Positions 63,999 to 64,000 of a stretch of DNA of 64,000 bases are shown piece after piece. The position numbers and the translations under genes are program-made. Where the stretch lies: contig CAWEXD010000008.1 of NCBI GenBank assembly GCA_963812945.1, positions 3,990,984 to 4,054,983 on the forward strand, written 5' to 3'. How positions within the stretch are numbered: the stretch's first letter is position 1; every line of letters starts with the position of its first letter. This DNA comes from DASRDR01 sp963812945 [NCBI: uncultured Candidatus Rokubacteria bacterium] (GTDB lineage: Bacteria; Methylomirabilota; Methylomirabilia; Rokubacteriales). Under the pieces are notes generated by a model. The model saw only the letters and a program-made list of their open reading frames with translations, searched no databases and was not told where the DNA came from.

Positions 63999-64000
63999 CT

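Overview
The window is a gene-dense, very GC-rich bacterial chromosome segment. It has short spacers, many 4-bp ATGA/GTGA stop-start overlaps, frequent GTG and TTG starts, and no gene-free stretch longer than about 180 bases. No tRNA, rRNA, insertion sequence, phage gene or CRISPR array was seen. Gene content fits an uncultured soil-type bacterium near Rokubacteria/Methylomirabilota or a deltaproteobacterial relative. That placement is inferred from base composition and gene mix only and is tentative.

Layout. 1-3.1 kb (minus strand): a Spy/CpxP-like periplasmic protein, an OmpR-family regulator and a sensor kinase that is cut by the window edge and carries two apparent frameshifts, then a GNAT acetyltransferase and a PH-domain membrane protein. 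3.3-8.9 kb (plus): zinc alcohol dehydrogenase, MFS transporter, ComEA-like and ComEC DNA-uptake proteins. 9-11.6 kb (minus): a two-gene cassette of a DUF2156 (lysyl-phosphatidylglycerol synthase-like) transferase and a phenylacetate-CoA-ligase-like adenylating enzyme. 11.7-12.7 kb: rpoA, without its usual ribosomal-protein neighbours. 12.9-21.4 kb (plus): mltG, plsC, argH, an FnIII lipoprotein, dapA, dapB, folB, folK, an ECF sigma factor and its anti-sigma factor. 21.5-26.6 kb: a toxin-antitoxin pair, a peptide ABC importer without ATPases, and a barnase/barstar pair. 26.7-34.7 kb: HerA/FtsK-like ATPase, a small exported protein, an ATP-grasp-like protein, 5-aminolevulinate synthase, a dehalogenase-like hydrolase, DinB protein and methyltransferase.

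34.7-46.1 kb holds the most notable signals. Two genes are each interrupted by one in-frame TGA exactly where a redox cysteine belongs. One is a DsrE-like protein with a U-x-x-C motif (TGA at 34978). The other is a UGSC-family protein with the literal U-G-S-C motif (TGA at 44722). In both, a hairpin follows whose apical loop starts 20 nt after the TGA, the geometry of a bacterial SECIS. They are best read as two selenoproteins, which ordinary gene calling would truncate or split. Between them lie a TPR protein, a HAD phosphatase, an orphan ParB-domain protein, a three-gene membrane/methyltransferase/sulfatase-like module, a PD-(D/E)XK nuclease, a CaiB-type CoA-transferase and a cupin.

46-64 kb: lytic transglycosylase, zinc-ribbon protein, squalene/phytoene synthase, M23 peptidase, PAC2 protein, EamA transporter, a sugar-type ABC importer (binding protein plus two permeases) leading into a dihydropyrimidinase/hydantoinase, a lipoprotein, a beta-barrel candidate, a DUF6498 membrane protein, an LLM flavin oxidoreductase, an Lhr-type helicase and a DUF1272 protein.

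Two sequence-level themes recur. Short tandem repeats with a 9-bp period sit in frame inside several genes (comEA, folK, the anti-sigma factor, a signal peptide). Several genes have a -10-like box only 6-9 nt before the start codon, which suggests leaderless transcripts.
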